The notes under the pieces: generated by a model
The model's input: the letters and a program-made list of their open reading frames with translations, nothing else
What the model was told of the DNA's origin: nothing
The model's database searches: none
Shown here: piece by piece, positions 45,801-54,955 of the stretch
Numbering within the stretch: the first letter of the stretch is position 1
Layout of the letters: the number at the start of each line of letters is the position of its first letter
NCBI RefSeq assembly: GCF_015207005.2
Contig: NZ_JADEXS020000001.1
Location: 7,339,001 to 7,403,000 of the forward strand
Direction of reading: 5' to 3'
Origin: Desmonostoc muscorum LEGE 12446
GTDB taxonomy: Bacteria > Cyanobacteriota > Cyanobacteriia > Cyanobacteriales > Nostocaceae
DNA: 64,000 bases
Position numbers and translations under genes: made by a program

Positions 45801-46916
45801 TCAAAGACTCCTCAATGAGGACATAATTTGAGCTTTTAGATCGTGCGTCCCACGATTCTTTATGTTGATCGCTGCATTCAAATCTCTGCACAAACTTGCT
45901 TTACAATTAGAGCAATTATGCATTCTTTGAGATAACAGCTTTTTGACCTTTTGACCGCAGTTAGAACATTCTTGACTAGTACCATTTGGATTTACAGCTA
46001 TTACTTTCAGCCCAGCATTTTCGGCTTTGGTAGTAAGTATAGAAATAAATTGTCCCCATCCGGCATCGTTTACACTTTTAGCCAATCTTGATTTAGCGAG
46101 TCCTTTAATATTTAGTTTTTCTACTGCAATAACATCATACTTTTTGAGCAAATTGTTAGCAGTTTTGAAATGGAAATCTTTACGACTATCCGCAACTCTT
46201 TTGTGCTGGATACCTAGCTTTTTGATTGCTTTATTCCGACGGTTTGAGTCTTTTTTTCTACGAGAAATTTTGCGTTGTGCTGATTTTAATTTACGTTCAG
46301 CTTTACGTAATAACTTTGGAGCAGCAATTATTTCATTATCTGAAGTGACAATGAAATCAACCAATCCTACGTCAATGCCGACAATATTATTGGTATCAAA
46401 ATCAGGCTTGATTGTTGGAACAGTCTTATCTTCTAAACTCAGGGTGACATAGTAACCATCTGACTTTTTGGTTACAGACACCGTTTTAATATCAAATCCG
46501 TCAGGTATTTGACGATGAACAATTACTTTGATAGTGCCTATTTTTGAGAGTGTTATTTTATCGTTGCTAAAATGCTCTTTTTTGAATTGTGGATATGTAA
46601 AAGTTTTGTATTGACCTTTAGCCTTGAATCTCGGCTTACCGCTACGCTTGCCATTACTATCACCTTTTAACAATCGGTCAAAAGCTATTTCAACCTTTTT
46701 TGGTACTTCTTGTAACACTTGAGAGTGAATACATTTGTACCAGCTTCGGTCTTTTTTCAGTTGAGTTAGGGATGCCTGCTGGCTAAAGCGATTTGGCTTA
46801 TCTTTTAACTCTGGAAGGTGGCAAACAACAAGTGAGCATCTATCAATAGAACAACGATTTTGCTCCAACCACTCAAACCTTTGTCCAAGCTGATAATTAT
46901 ACTGACAGCGCAACAT
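45801..46916 (-). CDS. tnpB: TnpB (OrfB) RNA-guided nuclease of the IS605 element
   Basis: 371 residues from ATG 46916. RuvC parts: NIVGIDVGLVDFIVTSD (first Asp), AVEKLNIKGLAKSRL (Glu), LCRDLNAAINIKNRG (last Asp). A zinc ribbon (CSNCGQKV, HNCSNC) lies between. The conserved N-terminus SYQYRLKPTKEQAKIIDNTL continues in frame upstream, back to a CTG at 46988 with a stop just before it. So the natural start is either CTG or lost by mutation. TnpB uses a short guide RNA from the element end to cut DNA. All catalytic residues seem present. Confidence 0.85.
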   Translation of the reverse strand: MLRCQYNYQLGQRFEWLEQNRCSIDRCSLVVCHLPELKDKPNRFSQQASLTQLKKDRSWYKCIHSQVLQEVPKKVEIAFDRLLKGDSNGKRSGKPRFKAKGQYKTFTYPQFKKEHFSNDKITLSKIGTIKVIVHRQIPDGFDIKTVSVTKKSDGYYVTLSLEDKTVPTIKPDFDTNNIVGIDVGLVDFIVTSDNEIIAAPKLLRKAERKLKSAQRKISRRKKDSNRRNKAIKKLGIQHKRVADSRKDFHFKTANNLLKKYDVIAVEKLNIKGLAKSRLAKSVNDAGWGQFISILTTKAENAGLKVIAVNPNGTSQECSNCGQKVKKLLSQRMHNCSNCKASLCRDLNAAINIKNRGTHDLKAQIMSSLRSL

Positions 46917-47052
46917 ATTTAGCGTGTTGTCAATTATTTTAGCTTGCTCTTTCGTAGGCTTTAATCGGTACTGATAGGATGTTTTCAGTTGTTCGACTTT
47001 TTAAGTGTTACTTTTTTTAGCATACACTGATATTTAGATAAATTCCAGAAAA

Positions 47053-47310
47053 ATGAAAAACGATTTTGTTTCAAAAGGCAGGTCGGTTAGTGATCTAAAA
47101 GTTCACCTAGTATTAGTAACTAAATATCGGCGTAAAGCTTTCACCGTGGAAATGTTAGCCAAGCTCAATACTGTAACGGAAGAACTATTAGAAAAATGGG
47201 ATTGTAAACTGATAGAGTTCAATGGGTAAGAGGATCATCTACACCTGCTTTTTCAGTACCATCCAGACCTTGAGTTGAGCAAGCTCGTCAATAATTTGAA
47301 GTCTATATAG
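47053..47310 (+). pseudogene. tnpA: IS200-type TnpA transposase, broken and truncated
   Basis: From ATG 47053: KGRSVSDLKVHLVLVTKYRRK, AFTVEMLAKL, WDCKLIEFNG, then TAA at 47227-47229 where the family has Glu. The frame continues EDHLHLLFQYHPDLELSKLV, containing the HxH metal motif, and ends at TAG 47308-47310. The C-terminal part with the catalytic Tyr is missing. The transposase is therefore inactive twice over. Confidence 0.85.
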
Positions 47311-47417
47311 ACGGGTTTCCCGTCGCAGGCGACTGGCGTCCCCACACTCCGTCTAATGAGATGTGGGACTTCTGCTGAAACAGTTAAAAATGAGAAATCA
47401 AATTTAGTTTTTGGCTT

Positions 47418-49649
47418 ATGTTCAACTTCTTGTCTGTATTCAAACTTTTTTCTCTCAAGTCACCCCTTGGCCATGAATCGCTCAAAAAAACATCACTGAC
47501 ACGCAAAACTCTACTGAATATGACACTGCGAGTAGCCGGAGTTGTATTAATTTCTACAAGCGTAAGTTACTTCCACGTCATTTCTAATTTGGAAGCACAG
47601 ACCAAGAAGCAATTAGAGAAATACATTACCGAACGGGGACAGCGAGAAAGCAATGCTTTCAAACTAGCACAAGACAATCTCATATTTCTGAAGCAACAAA
47701 TTTTAGAACAACTCAAGCGACCGAGCGAGGAGGATTTAGCAGCAAAGTTTGATCGCGTCCACTTTAGCTGGTCTGATGGAACTCAACGCAATGCACCGCA
47801 AAATCAACCCATCTCGCAGTTTGACATAGCTCGATATCCTACATCCTACATCAGTCGGGATGCGAAAATGGATGCGAGGCGCAAACGGGTATTTATGATA
47901 ACTTACGCCTTAATTCAAGCTTACGGGCCTGCATGGAGCGTGCGCTTTCCAGATACCTATTTCGATACGCCTGACAAGAATAGCGTACTTTACTGGAAAG
48001 ACGTGCCTGTTAATCTCATAGGGCCTCCTGGTTTCGATCTGACAAAACAAGAATTTTACTACGTAGCCGATCCAATCCATAACCCAACCCGCAAACCTGC
48101 ATGGACGGGCGTTTATTTCGATCCGAATATCAAAGATTGGATGGTGTCTGCGATCGTTCCTGTATATGAAGGCGATTGGTTTTTAGGTTCTGTCGGACAC
48201 GATATCATTCTCAAAGATTTGATAGAGCAAACGATCAAAAATCAGTTACCGGGAACTTACAATTTAATTTTTAGAGCCGATGGTCGGTTGATCGCTCATC
48301 CTCATTACATGGATAAAATTCAACAGACCCAAGGTAAAATTAATATCGCCGATCTCAATGATTCACATTTACAACAAATTTGGCAATTAGCTCAAAACCT
48401 GCGGACAGGCGTCATCGAAAATGTCCAAAACAATGAATTTTTGGCAGTTACGCGATTAGATGGTCCCGACTGGTATTTCGTCACAGTTTATCCCAAGTCT
48501 TTGCTATCGGGAGCCGCGTTTGACACCGCTCGATTTGTGCTGGTGGCTGGTGCTTTGGCATTGCTTGTAGAAGTCATACTCTTGTTTTCAGTGCTGCAAC
48601 AACAGGTTGCCAAACCACTCCAGAAATTAACACTTGCTAGCGATCAACTCACAAACGGTAATTTTGAGATTAACCTTGATGACACTCGACAAGATGAATT
48701 AGGACAACTAGCTAATTCATTTAACAGTATGGCAAGTCAATTGAAAACTTCATTTACGCAACTTGAACAAGCGAATGCTGAATTAGAACAACGGGTGACA
48801 CAACGGACGACCGAGTTACAAAATACAGTAAAAGAACTACACCGCACCCAAGCGCAGATGGTACAAAGTGAAAAAATGTCGGCTTTGGGACAAATGGTAG
48901 CGGGCGTTGCTCACGAAATCAATAATCCCATCAATTTTATTCACGGTAATCTCAGCCATGTCACCCACTACACCCAAGATTTACTCGAATTAACCCAACT
49001 TTATCACGAACATTTCCTGAGTCCACCACCGGAAATCGAAGAAAGACGGGCAGAACTCGACCTTGATTTTTTAGCAGAAGATTTGACGAAAATTCTCCAA
49101 TCAATGGCAAATGGAACTGGGCGGATTCGGGAGATTGTTTTATCACTGCGTAACTTTTCCCGTCTCGATGAAGCAGACTGCAAAACCGTTAATATTCATG
49201 AAGGCATTGATAGTACGCTCATGATTTTGCAGTATCGTCTCAATGCTACTAATCAACGCCCAGAAATTCAAGTAATCAGAGACTATGGGAGTTTGCCTCA
49301 AGTCGAATGCTATGCGGGGGAATTTAATCAAGCGTTGATGAATGTGTTGGCGAATGCAATTGATGCATTAGAAGCATCATCTACACCCAAAATTATCATA
49401 CGCACCCAGGCAATTGAGCGTTCAATTATCATCGCCATTGCAGATAATGGAGTCGGAATGACTCAAGCAGTGCGATCGCGTATTTTTGATCCGTTCTTCA
49501 CAACCAAACCTGTGGGTAAAGGTACAGGTTTAGGACTGTCTATCAGCTATCAAATCATTACCGAACTGCATGGCGGTAAGCTATATTGTGATTCTGTTGT
49601 TGGAGAAGGTTCGGAATTTGTCATTGAAATTCCAATGCAACAAATGTAA
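47418..49649 (+). CDS. Cache-HAMP sensor histidine kinase
   Basis: The protein has 743 residues. Membrane helices lie at about 38-58 and 373-395 and enclose a periplasmic double-Cache sensor (SYISRDAKMDARRKRVFMIT, PAWTGVYFDPNIKDWMVS, IVPVYEGDWFLGSVGHDI). HAMP covers about 397-450, then a coiled coil. HisKA has the phospho-His in VAGVAHEINNPINF. The ATPase boxes are NQALMNVLANAIDA, IADNGVGMT and GKGTGLGLSI. It signals to an unlinked response regulator, as none is adjacent. It may have been next to the MHYT receptor gene before the IS605 insertion. Confidence 0.87.
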   Translation: MFNFLSVFKLFSLKSPLGHESLKKTSLTRKTLLNMTLRVAGVVLISTSVSYFHVISNLEAQTKKQLEKYITERGQRESNAFKLAQDNLIFLKQQILEQLKRPSEEDLAAKFDRVHFSWSDGTQRNAPQNQPISQFDIARYPTSYISRDAKMDARRKRVFMITYALIQAYGPAWSVRFPDTYFDTPDKNSVLYWKDVPVNLIGPPGFDLTKQEFYYVADPIHNPTRKPAWTGVYFDPNIKDWMVSAIVPVYEGDWFLGSVGHDIILKDLIEQTIKNQLPGTYNLIFRADGRLIAHPHYMDKIQQTQGKINIADLNDSHLQQIWQLAQNLRTGVIENVQNNEFLAVTRLDGPDWYFVTVYPKSLLSGAAFDTARFVLVAGALALLVEVILLFSVLQQQVAKPLQKLTLASDQLTNGNFEINLDDTRQDELGQLANSFNSMASQLKTSFTQLEQANAELEQRVTQRTTELQNTVKELHRTQAQMVQSEKMSALGQMVAGVAHEINNPINFIHGNLSHVTHYTQDLLELTQLYHEHFLSPPPEIEERRAELDLDFLAEDLTKILQSMANGTGRIREIVLSLRNFSRLDEADCKTVNIHEGIDSTLMILQYRLNATNQRPEIQVIRDYGSLPQVECYAGEFNQALMNVLANAIDALEASSTPKIIIRTQAIERSIIIAIADNGVGMTQAVRSRIFDPFFTTKPVGKGTGLGLSISYQIITELHGGKLYCDSVVGEGSEFVIEIPMQQM

Positions 49650-49773
49650 TTAAATGTTAATCATGCATAAACTATATCATGTTGAAATCTTCTTTAGTTC
49701 TTATTAGTAAATAAGATGCGTTTCCTCTGGGGGAGATGGGGGAAAGAATTTCATCCCACTCCCCTTTGTAAAT

Positions 49774-51369
49774 TTAAAAATCGAAGGTTGTGCGAATTAC
49801 TCCCACATATTGAGTATTATTTTCGCTGTTGTTTTCTGGGTTGAGAATCACCCAAAAACCAGGAGTCACGGAGATATGGTCGTTCATTCGTAAGCGATAG
49901 AATGCTTCGATGTGGTAAGCGTTGTCCGGTTCTTCACGGACATCACTGTTAGAGATACGCGGTGGCAAACCAACGAGAATTCCTGGCAGGTTACCTTTAC
50001 CGCCCACATCTGGAAACGACAAGCCGATCGCCCCAAACCAGGCATTAGCATTATCGCCATTGTTCACAAACAAAGAATCTGTTGCACCCCTACCATTAGA
50101 AACATCACTCAAACCAGAGTTCTCGGCAGTTGCCCAGATATATCCACCCCAACCGTGGATTTGGAAATTTGGCGAAAAGCGATAGTATCCCTGGGCACCG
50201 ACAATGCTGTTGGAAGTAGCAATATTGTTGCCAAAGGGAGAGCTTGATAGGGCGCTACCTCTGCCGCCTGTGATATCAACAGTGCCAGCAGGATTATAGC
50301 CATGAGAGTAGGCGACACCGATCGCTCCTTGTTTGGCGTAATACACAAGATGGGCAAGAGCGTTGTAACCGCCATCAAATAACCCATTGCTCTGTGTTGG
50401 GTTATTAGGAGTATTTGCTAAATAGCCCACAGTCAGAACCAAGTCTTTGCTGATATTCCAGTTAGCGGCTGCACCACCGCCACCCCGCTCGAAGAGAAAA
50501 CTGTTCTTGCCAAATAGTGAGGGAATCCCGTTGCCATCATCGGCGATCGTAGCAGGGGTTACGTTGTCTGTGATGTCGTTGTAACCAATACCTACAGGGC
50601 CGACAACAAAGGAAAGGGAACTACTCACTGGGAAGTAGTAACGAATGTGGGGAACGAAGAGTGAATTGTTGTTGTCATTGTCGAAGTTTAGCCGCGTCAT
50701 CCCGGTACCGCTGGCTGCGGCAATTTGGCTTGAGCCATTGGAATTGGCAAAGTTGCCAAACTCCAGTCGAACTCGCAACAAATCTTTACCTGTGAAGCTA
50801 CTCTCCAAATTTAGACGGCCGCGAGTAGCAAAGATGGCATTGGATTCATCCCTATTCCCTCCTACCTTATCACCAAAGGTATCGGTAATCGCAGTGATAA
50901 TTTGAGCGTTGAGCTTGGTAGTAGTGGAAAACTGCTGCGCTTCTAGTGTTGCTGTACGTGCCTCCAAGCTATCCACCCGCCCGCGCAGAGTAGCCAGTTC
51001 TGCGGCAAAGTCTTCTTGTAACTTTTGCAGCACTACCAAGTCTTGCTTATTGACCAAATCGCCAGTAGCTGTAGCAATTAATTCATTAACTCGATCTAAA
51101 CAAGCATTCAAACCTGCGGCAAATTCGTAACGAGTTAAAGCACGGTTACCGCGATAGGTGGAATTGGGATAACCTGCAATGCAACCGTAGCGTTCCACCA
51201 GCGATTGTAGTGCTTGAAATGCCCAATCAGTGGGCTGGACATCAGAAAACTGAGAGACTGAGGTAACTTGTCCCTGCAAGGTGCCAAAGTTAGCATCCAA
51301 AGGAGTCGCCCAAACTGCTGGGCATGAGAATAAAAGCAGTGGAAAACTGTATAAAAGATTTTTCAGCAT
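49774..51369 (-). CDS. SLH-domain OprB-type carbohydrate porin
   Basis: About 531 residues from ATG 51369, which starts a signal peptide (MLKNLLYSFPLLLFSCPAVWA). An SLH domain (about 35-100: FSDVQPTDWAFQALQSLVER, YPNSTYRGNRALTRYEFAAG) tethers it to the wall. A short coiled coil follows, then an OprB beta-barrel ending VGVIRTTFDF with a terminal Phe. Cyanobacterial porins of this type let small solutes, including sugars, cross the outer membrane. It lies 840 bp downstream of the sugar ABC importer on the same strand, consistent with shared substrate uptake. The longer frame to 51516 adds a piece of another gene. Confidence 0.86.
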   Translation of the reverse strand: MLKNLLYSFPLLLFSCPAVWATPLDANFGTLQGQVTSVSQFSDVQPTDWAFQALQSLVERYGCIAGYPNSTYRGNRALTRYEFAAGLNACLDRVNELIATATGDLVNKQDLVVLQKLQEDFAAELATLRGRVDSLEARTATLEAQQFSTTTKLNAQIITAITDTFGDKVGGNRDESNAIFATRGRLNLESSFTGKDLLRVRLEFGNFANSNGSSQIAAASGTGMTRLNFDNDNNNSLFVPHIRYYFPVSSSLSFVVGPVGIGYNDITDNVTPATIADDGNGIPSLFGKNSFLFERGGGGAAANWNISKDLVLTVGYLANTPNNPTQSNGLFDGGYNALAHLVYYAKQGAIGVAYSHGYNPAGTVDITGGRGSALSSSPFGNNIATSNSIVGAQGYYRFSPNFQIHGWGGYIWATAENSGLSDVSNGRGATDSLFVNNGDNANAWFGAIGLSFPDVGGKGNLPGILVGLPPRISNSDVREEPDNAYHIEAFYRLRMNDHISVTPGFWVILNPENNSENNTQYVGVIRTTFDF

Positions 51370-51516
51370 TGGGTGTAGTATGGTTTCCTGTATTAGCTTT
51401 TTACTTCTTTCCCAAGAACCGATTAGTTGAAATCCAGGATGCAGATTTATAAATGGTGCATGAAATACTTTACTGGACAATCCATAAGAGCAAAGAGCGG
51501 TATTGATAATTTCCAT
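51370..51516 (-). pseudogene. N-terminal remnant of a Gfo/Idh/MocA-type oxidoreductase fused in frame to the porin gene
   Basis: The first 49 codons of the long porin frame read INTALCSYGLSSKVFHAPF, then LHPGFQLIGSWERSKKLIQE. This is the start of a YdgJ-like Gfo/Idh NAD(P)-dependent oxidoreductase (SYG...GKVFHAPF and WERSK are typical). The match stops at the porin start. It is a remnant joined by deletion, or the breakpoint of a rearrangement, and may still carry the porin promoter. Confidence 0.7.
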
Positions 51517-51626
51517 CTTGTTACTGATTTACTGAAGCGAAAATTTATAAAGAAGAATTCAGAACTCAGGAGTCAGAATTCATGCTGAATTCTGTACGAC
51601 CTCCTTTTTATATTTGGTTGTTGTAT

Positions 51627-51783
51627 GGATCTCTTGCATAAATTTTTTTCTCACGCAGAGACGCAGAGGCAAGGCAGCACGGTCTTCTCCCAAGGGGAGA
51701 CGCCAAGGGCGATGGGGGTTTCCCCATGAGCGACTGCCGCGCAGAAAAGAGAACGCAAAGAAGGAGTTTTGCAAGAAGTTTTA
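51627..51783. repeat. Cyanobacterial CTTGCATAAA...TTTTGCAAGAAG element, copy 1
   Basis: Begins CTCTTGCATAAATTTTTTTC and ends GTTTTGCAAGAAGTTTT. The inside has CACGCAGAGACGCAGAGGC, AGGCAGCACGGTCTTC and ATGAGCGACTGCCGCGCAGA, which pair with each other. Confidence 0.7.
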
Positions 51784-51795
51784 TGATTATTAGAC

Positions 51796-51921
51796 CTCTT
51801 GCATAAATAAGTTTTTATCTCACGCAAAGGCGCAAAGGCAAGGCAGCGCGGTCTTGGGGGTCTCCCCCATGAGCGACTGCCGCACAAAGAATAAGGTAAA
51901 AATAAGGACTTTTGCAAGAAG
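51796..51921. repeat. CTTGCATAAA...TTTTGCAAGAAG element, copy 2, in tandem
   Basis: Same orientation and same ends as the copy 13 bp to its left. The inside is shorter (GGTCTTGGGGGTCTCCCCCA hairpin). The two share AGGCAGC(A/G)CGGTCTT and ATGAGCGACTGCCGC. Confidence 0.7.
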
Positions 51922-52210
51922 TTTATTGATCTGCCGAATGTAGGCTTGTAGATTAAAATGCAGATTTATGAGGGTAATTGGTGAAATATTGTGTTTTTTA
52001 ATTTATTGAATTGTCAAAGTGGAAATAACGAGAAAGGCAAAATCAAGAATAAATAACAAGGGTTTTGAAGCGCCTAAATTTATTTATGGGGTTTTAATTT
52101 TGATGTAAGAATTCAGAATCTAGAATCTATAAGGCTTAGATACACAAGCTTGATAATTCTAACAAAATCAAGTAGCTATTCTGACTCCTGAATTCTTACC
52201 TTTTATTTTT

Positions 52211-53212
52211 TTACCGTCTGGAACGTCTGCGGATTCGGTCAATCATCACGGCAGCGATAATTACTAGTCCTTTAACAACTAGTTGCCAGAAGAAAGACAT
52301 GTTCAACAGAGTTAAACCATTGTTGAGGACAGCAATGATTAATGCACCAAGAAGTGTACCGCCAATTGTACCAATCCCGCCTGTAAAACTAGTTCCACCT
52401 AAAATTACAGCAGCGATCGCATCTAATTCATAGCCTTGACCCAATAAACCGCTAGCACTATAGAGACGGCTGGCACTCATGATGCCTGCCAAACCTGATA
52501 GCAATCCACTCACGCCATAAACAAACAGCAACACTCGATTAACTTTAATCCCTGTTAATCTTGCTGCCCGTTCGTTACCACCCACAGCGTAGATTTGCAC
52601 TCCTAAAACAGTCTGTCGCAGTACAAACCAACTACCTGCCACAGTTAGTAAGGCAATGATCACCAACCACGGAAGAGGACCGATATAGCTATTACCGATC
52701 CAAGCAAAGTTGATATCACGGTTAATAATTGTTGTTCCCTTGGCAATCAAATAGGCAACACCGCGCAACGCAGTCAGTGAACCCAAGGTGACAATAAAAG
52801 GTGGCACATCCAAAAAGGTGATCAAAGCGCCGTTGACTAAGCCCAAAAGCAATCCTGCCAACAAGCCAGCAGGCAAAGCCGCCCAACCTATAGCCGGAAG
52901 TAGCGATACGAGTAACGCAACTACGGCAGAAACAGCTAACATTGACCCCACAGACAAATCAATGCCTCCGGTGAGAATCACGAAGGTCATGCCTGTAGCT
53001 AGGACAATGTTAATGGATGCCTGCCGTAATATATTGACGAGGTTACCGCCTGTGAGGAAGTTGGGAGAAAGGAAGGTAAATAAGATACAGATAAGTATGA
53101 GAATTGGTAAAATACCTGCAACTTCCAGCAAGGTGGCGATGGATCTCGGTTGGCGGGCGTTTGGATTGTTGCCGACTTTATTTCTATTGGTAGGTCTTAC
53201 TGTTTGACTCAT
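52211..53212 (-). CDS. CUT2-family sugar ABC transporter permease
   Basis: The protein has 333 residues and about eight to ten membrane helices. RbsC-like features: [40 protein letters not shown], and the EAA-like loop [20 protein letters not shown]. Its ATG overlaps the TGA of the ATPase gene by four bases (ATGA), so the two are coupled. It forms the membrane channel of a ribose/inositol-type importer. The neighbourhood (inositol oxygenase, uronate enzymes) points to myo-inositol or a related polyol or sugar acid as substrate. Confidence 0.9.
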   Translation of the reverse strand: MSQTVRPTNRNKVGNNPNARQPRSIATLLEVAGILPILILICILFTFLSPNFLTGGNLVNILRQASINIVLATGMTFVILTGGIDLSVGSMLAVSAVVALLVSLLPAIGWAALPAGLLAGLLLGLVNGALITFLDVPPFIVTLGSLTALRGVAYLIAKGTTIINRDINFAWIGNSYIGPLPWLVIIALLTVAGSWFVLRQTVLGVQIYAVGGNERAARLTGIKVNRVLLFVYGVSGLLSGLAGIMSASRLYSASGLLGQGYELDAIAAVILGGTSFTGGIGTIGGTLLGALIIAVLNNGLTLLNMSFFWQLVVKGLVIIAAVMIDRIRRRSRR

Positions 53213-54762
53213 GATTCTAGTACCCCCGATGCTCCTGTTGCATAATGCATAATCTTTTCTTGGGTAATTTCTTTACCGGGACTGTCGTCGAGTTCACCCA
53301 CTAGCTGTCCTTCTCGCATTACCAAAACGCGATCGCTCATGCCAACGATTTCTGGTAATTCGCTGGAAACCATTAAAATAGCCACGCCTTGGGCTGCTAA
53401 TTCGCTGATAATCCGGTAAATCTCGCTCTTGGCGCCGATATCTACGCCCCGTGTCGGCTCATCCAGCATGATGACTCTTGGTTTAATGGCTAGCCAACGC
53501 GCTAGGAGTAGCTTCTGCTGATTCCCACCAGAAAGATCCACCGCCCTGATTTCCAAGTTAGCCAATCGGATATTGAAGTTTTCCACCGCTTCCGTTGCCA
53601 AGCGATTGACTGAACCCCAGTTGACAACCCCAGCCCTGGCATCCTGTTTGAGTGTGTTCAGGGCAATATTCTTGCGAGAACTCATCTCCAGAAATAAACC
53701 TTGGTCTTTGCGGTCTTCCGGGACGTAGCCGATACCGGCAGCAATGGCATCACTGGGGCTATTAATATGCAGTTTCACGCCATTGAGGAAGACTTCACCA
53801 CTGGTTTTGCGATCGGCACCAAAAATCAGTCGGGATACTTCTGTACGTCCAGCACCCACCAGTCCTGCTAAACCAAGGATTTCACCAGCGCGAATTTGAA
53901 AACTAGCCGGTTCAATCTTGCGTCCGTCGCTGATATTTCGGACTTCCAACACCACCGGGCCGGGATTGGTTTGGCGTTGATGTTCGTAAAAGTCTTGCAT
54001 CGAACGACCAACCATCATCTGCACTAACCGCTGGGCAGAAATTTCATCCCGTGTGAGACTGCCGATGTATTGACCATCGCGCAGCACGCTAATCCGGTCA
54101 GCCAATGCATATATTTCCTCCATGCGGTGACTGATGTAGATAATGGCAATGCCATCGTCTCGTAGTCTGCGAATGACTTCAAACAAACACTCAGTCTCGC
54201 GGTCAGATAGGGCTGCTGTTGGCTCATCCATCACCAAAACCCGACTGTTGTCTTTCAGCGCCCTGGCAATTTCTACCTGCTGCTGTTCGGCAATGGATAA
54301 GGTGCCAACTATGGTATTGGCTGTAAAATTTGCTCCCAAGCTTTGGAGTACTAGCTTTGCTTCGTCTTCCATAGCTTTGCGGTCTAAGAACTGACCCCGC
54401 TGTAACTCGCTACCCATGAAAATATTTTCGGTAACGGTTAAGTTGGGTGCAACATTCAGTTCTTGATAAATCAGGTTAATCCCCGCTTTGCGTGCTGAAG
54501 CCGGATCGGTAATTTTCACCGGGGTACCGTTGATGCGAATCTCGCCTTCATCGGCAATGTAAGCCCCGGCGAGGATTTTCATCAATGTACTCTTGCCTGC
54601 TCCGTTCTCGCCCATGAGAGCATGAACTTCTCCGGGATAAATTGTCAGATTGACATTTTGCAGTGCAGGTACACCATGAAATCGTTTGGCAATCCCTTGC
54701 ATTTCTAATACAGGGGCGGCAGTTGGTGCTTCAGGAAAGGAGGTTTCAATACTTGTGGTCAT
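53209..54762 (-). CDS. CUT2-family sugar ABC transporter ATPase (two ABC domains)
   Basis: About 517 residues from ATG 54762, which has CAGGAG six bases upstream. The longer frame to 54846 is STRR translation. Domain 1: Walker [15 protein letters not shown], signature [15 protein letters not shown], Walker [12 protein letters not shown]. Domain 2: degenerate Walker [15 protein letters not shown], signature [15 protein letters not shown], Walker [16 protein letters not shown]. This is the RbsA/MglA/IatA layout, where two fused ATPase halves drive one permease. It is coupled to the permease gene downstream. Confidence 0.92.
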   Translation of the reverse strand: MTTSIETSFPEAPTAAPVLEMQGIAKRFHGVPALQNVNLTIYPGEVHALMGENGAGKSTLMKILAGAYIADEGEIRINGTPVKITDPASARKAGINLIYQELNVAPNLTVTENIFMGSELQRGQFLDRKAMEDEAKLVLQSLGANFTANTIVGTLSIAEQQQVEIARALKDNSRVLVMDEPTAALSDRETECLFEVIRRLRDDGIAIIYISHRMEEIYALADRISVLRDGQYIGSLTRDEISAQRLVQMMVGRSMQDFYEHQRQTNPGPVVLEVRNISDGRKIEPASFQIRAGEILGLAGLVGAGRTEVSRLIFGADRKTSGEVFLNGVKLHINSPSDAIAAGIGYVPEDRKDQGLFLEMSSRKNIALNTLKQDARAGVVNWGSVNRLATEAVENFNIRLANLEIRAVDLSGGNQQKLLLARWLAIKPRVIMLDEPTRGVDIGAKSEIYRIISELAAQGVAILMVSSELPEIVGMSDRVLVMREGQLVGELDDSPGKEITQEKIMHYATGASGVLES

Positions 54763-54769
54763 GAGCAAC

Positions 54770-54860
54770 TCCTGTAAAAATAATGGGGACTGGGGATTGG
54801 GGATTGGGGATTGGGGATTGGGCATTGGGGATTGGGCATTGGGCATTGGGCATTGCTAAG
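54770..54860. repeat. STRR GGGGATT/GGGCATT array in the ABC operon
   Basis: Heptamers GGGGACT, GGGGATT and GGGCATT cover about 54784-54856, with matching CCCCAGT/CCCCAAT units at about 54916-54954 on the other side, so the 193-bp operon gap can fold on itself. Confidence 0.75.
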
Positions 54861-54955
54861 TGCTAAGTGAGGAGTTAGGAGTTATTCTTCTTGTCTCCCT
54901 TGTCTCCCTCATCTCCCCAGTCCCCAATCCCCAGTCCCCAGTCCCCAGTCCCCAT

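Larger units (their letters stand above)
45755..47380. mobile_element. IS200/IS605-family element with tnpB and broken tnpA
   Basis: Divergent tnpB (reverse) and tnpA remnant (forward) lie between two sensor genes. The right-end side shows a hairpin at 45766-45796 (CCTACACTT/AAGTGTAGG). The other end has hairpins GACGGG-TTT-CCCGTC at 47310-47324 and CCCACA...TGTGGG at 47341-47367. This family has subterminal hairpins and no inverted ends or target duplication. Exact borders cannot be fixed by eye. Confidence 0.75.
51517..52210. other. Spacer with two tandem inverted-repeat elements
   Basis: Holds the repeated units at 51627-51783 and 51796-51921 described separately, GAATTCA heptamers at about 51555-51593, and an A/T-rich stretch. 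No recognised gene. Confidence 0.5.

Noticed and set aside
54763..54846. N-terminal extension of the sugar ATPase (PNPQSP repeats)
   Set aside because: STRR translation; the ATG at 54762 has a strong CAGGAG site.
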